Origin: an uncultured Bacilli bacterium
GTDB lineage: Bacteria > Bacillota_I > Bacilli_A > RF39 > UBA660
DNA length: 5,347 nt
Reading direction: 5' to 3'
Assembly (NCBI GenBank): GCA_934095805.1
Contig: CAKOKV010000076.1
Location: 1 to 5,347, forward strand
Of this stretch, positions 5,062 through 5,347 are shown piece after piece; within the stretch, counting starts at the first letter, position 1; each line of letters opens with the position of its first letter. The position numbers and the translations under genes were made by a program. The notes under the pieces are model-generated. The model saw only the letters and a list, made by a program, of their open reading frames with translations, ran no database searches and was not told the origin of the DNA.

Positions 5062-5347
5062 AACTTTTCTCCTTTTCTATTTTATAAATTTTATTCTCAT
5101 ATTCTTCTCTATATTTATCAATAGTTTTTGTTACATCAAACTGATAAACACTAGTAAGAATACCATCATATGGATCAATTTCAGTTCTTTCAAGTTCACC
5201 ACCAAGTGCCTCCATTGTTTTACTAGAGCCTAAATTTTCTACATCACAATCCAACATTACTCTATCTAATCCTAACTTTTGAGCTTCGATTAATCCTAAA
5301 TATAAATTTATTTTATTGTAACCTTTTCTTCTTTCAGTAGGCCGTAT
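5045..5347 (-). CDS. GNAT-family N-acetyltransferase, C-terminal part (5' end outside window)
   Basis: The open frame enters from the window edge and gives 100 residues before the TAA. GNAT enzymes move an acetyl group from acetyl-CoA to an amine on small molecules or proteins. The visible part starts in the acetyl-CoA loop: IRPTERRKGYNK fits the R-x-x-G-x motif A, followed by the helix INLYLGLIEAQKLGL. The next strand and motif B region read RVMLDCDVENLGSSKTMEALGGEL, where N-x-x-S-x-x-x-x-x-x-x-G is the usual GNAT ending. Then comes a last strand, GILTSVYQFDV, and a lysine/glutamate-rich tail. The N-terminal substrate-binding half is missing, so the acceptor cannot be guessed. An internal ATG at 5257 lies within the domain and is not the true start. 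The 3' end overlaps the SseB-domain gene. Confidence 0.85.
   Translation of the reverse strand: MRPTERRKGYNKINLYLGLIEAQKLGLDRVMLDCDVENLGSSKTMEALGGELERTEIDPYDGILTSVYQFDVTKTIDKYREEYENKIYKIEKEKSYVKRK

Noticed and set aside
1..5347. CRISPR array, tRNA/rRNA genes, IS ends or attachment sites
   Set aside because: No regularly spaced direct repeats, cloverleaf-like segments, transposase fragments or terminal inverted repeats were seen on either strand by eye.

Overview
The DNA is extremely A+T-rich. It carries strong purine-rich Shine-Dalgarno sites, very short intergenic spaces and T-tailed hairpins. All the recognisable families are common in low-GC Gram-positive bacteria: MntP, a small FNT channel, a CYTH protein, a membrane-tethered XRE regulator, an SseB-domain protein and a MacB/FtsX-type ABC ATPase. 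This fits a low-GC Firmicute or a relative (Bacilli, Erysipelotrichia or Clostridia-like, perhaps host-associated). Tryptophan is encoded by TGG in the intact genes I checked, so the standard code is the safer assumption. Every supported gene lies on the minus strand, so transcription runs from position 5347 towards position 1.

In transcription order, the window opens with the C-terminal part of a GNAT acetyltransferase (5347-5045). It overlaps the start of an SseB-domain protein gene (5061-4564) by 17 bases. Next comes a membrane-anchored XRE regulator (4494-3820) with its own -10 box beneath a 14-base AT palindrome. Then follows a two-gene unit: a CYTH-fold protein with a large insertion (3780-2986) and an unrecognised soluble 231-aa protein (2959-2264). 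It starts from an extended -10 promoter and ends at a T-tailed hairpin. The next two-gene unit is mntP (2158-1595) followed by a short FNT-family channel (1568-942), again with an extended -10 promoter and a very short leader.

The last 900 bases are decayed. A MacB-type ABC ATPase (880-417) has two frameshifts, an internal deletion and a damaged Walker B region, and it lacks its C-terminal third. It is followed by a hairpin terminator. Beyond that is an ORF (319 to the window edge) with a good ribosome site but interrupted by two in-frame stops.

The intact part looks like ordinary chromosomal content: metal and anion transport, a polyphosphate or nucleotide-binding CYTH enzyme, and regulation. 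I found no clear evidence of an undescribed system. The items most worth a second look are the CYTH protein plus its unknown partner, the mntP-FNT pairing and the cluster of pseudogenes.
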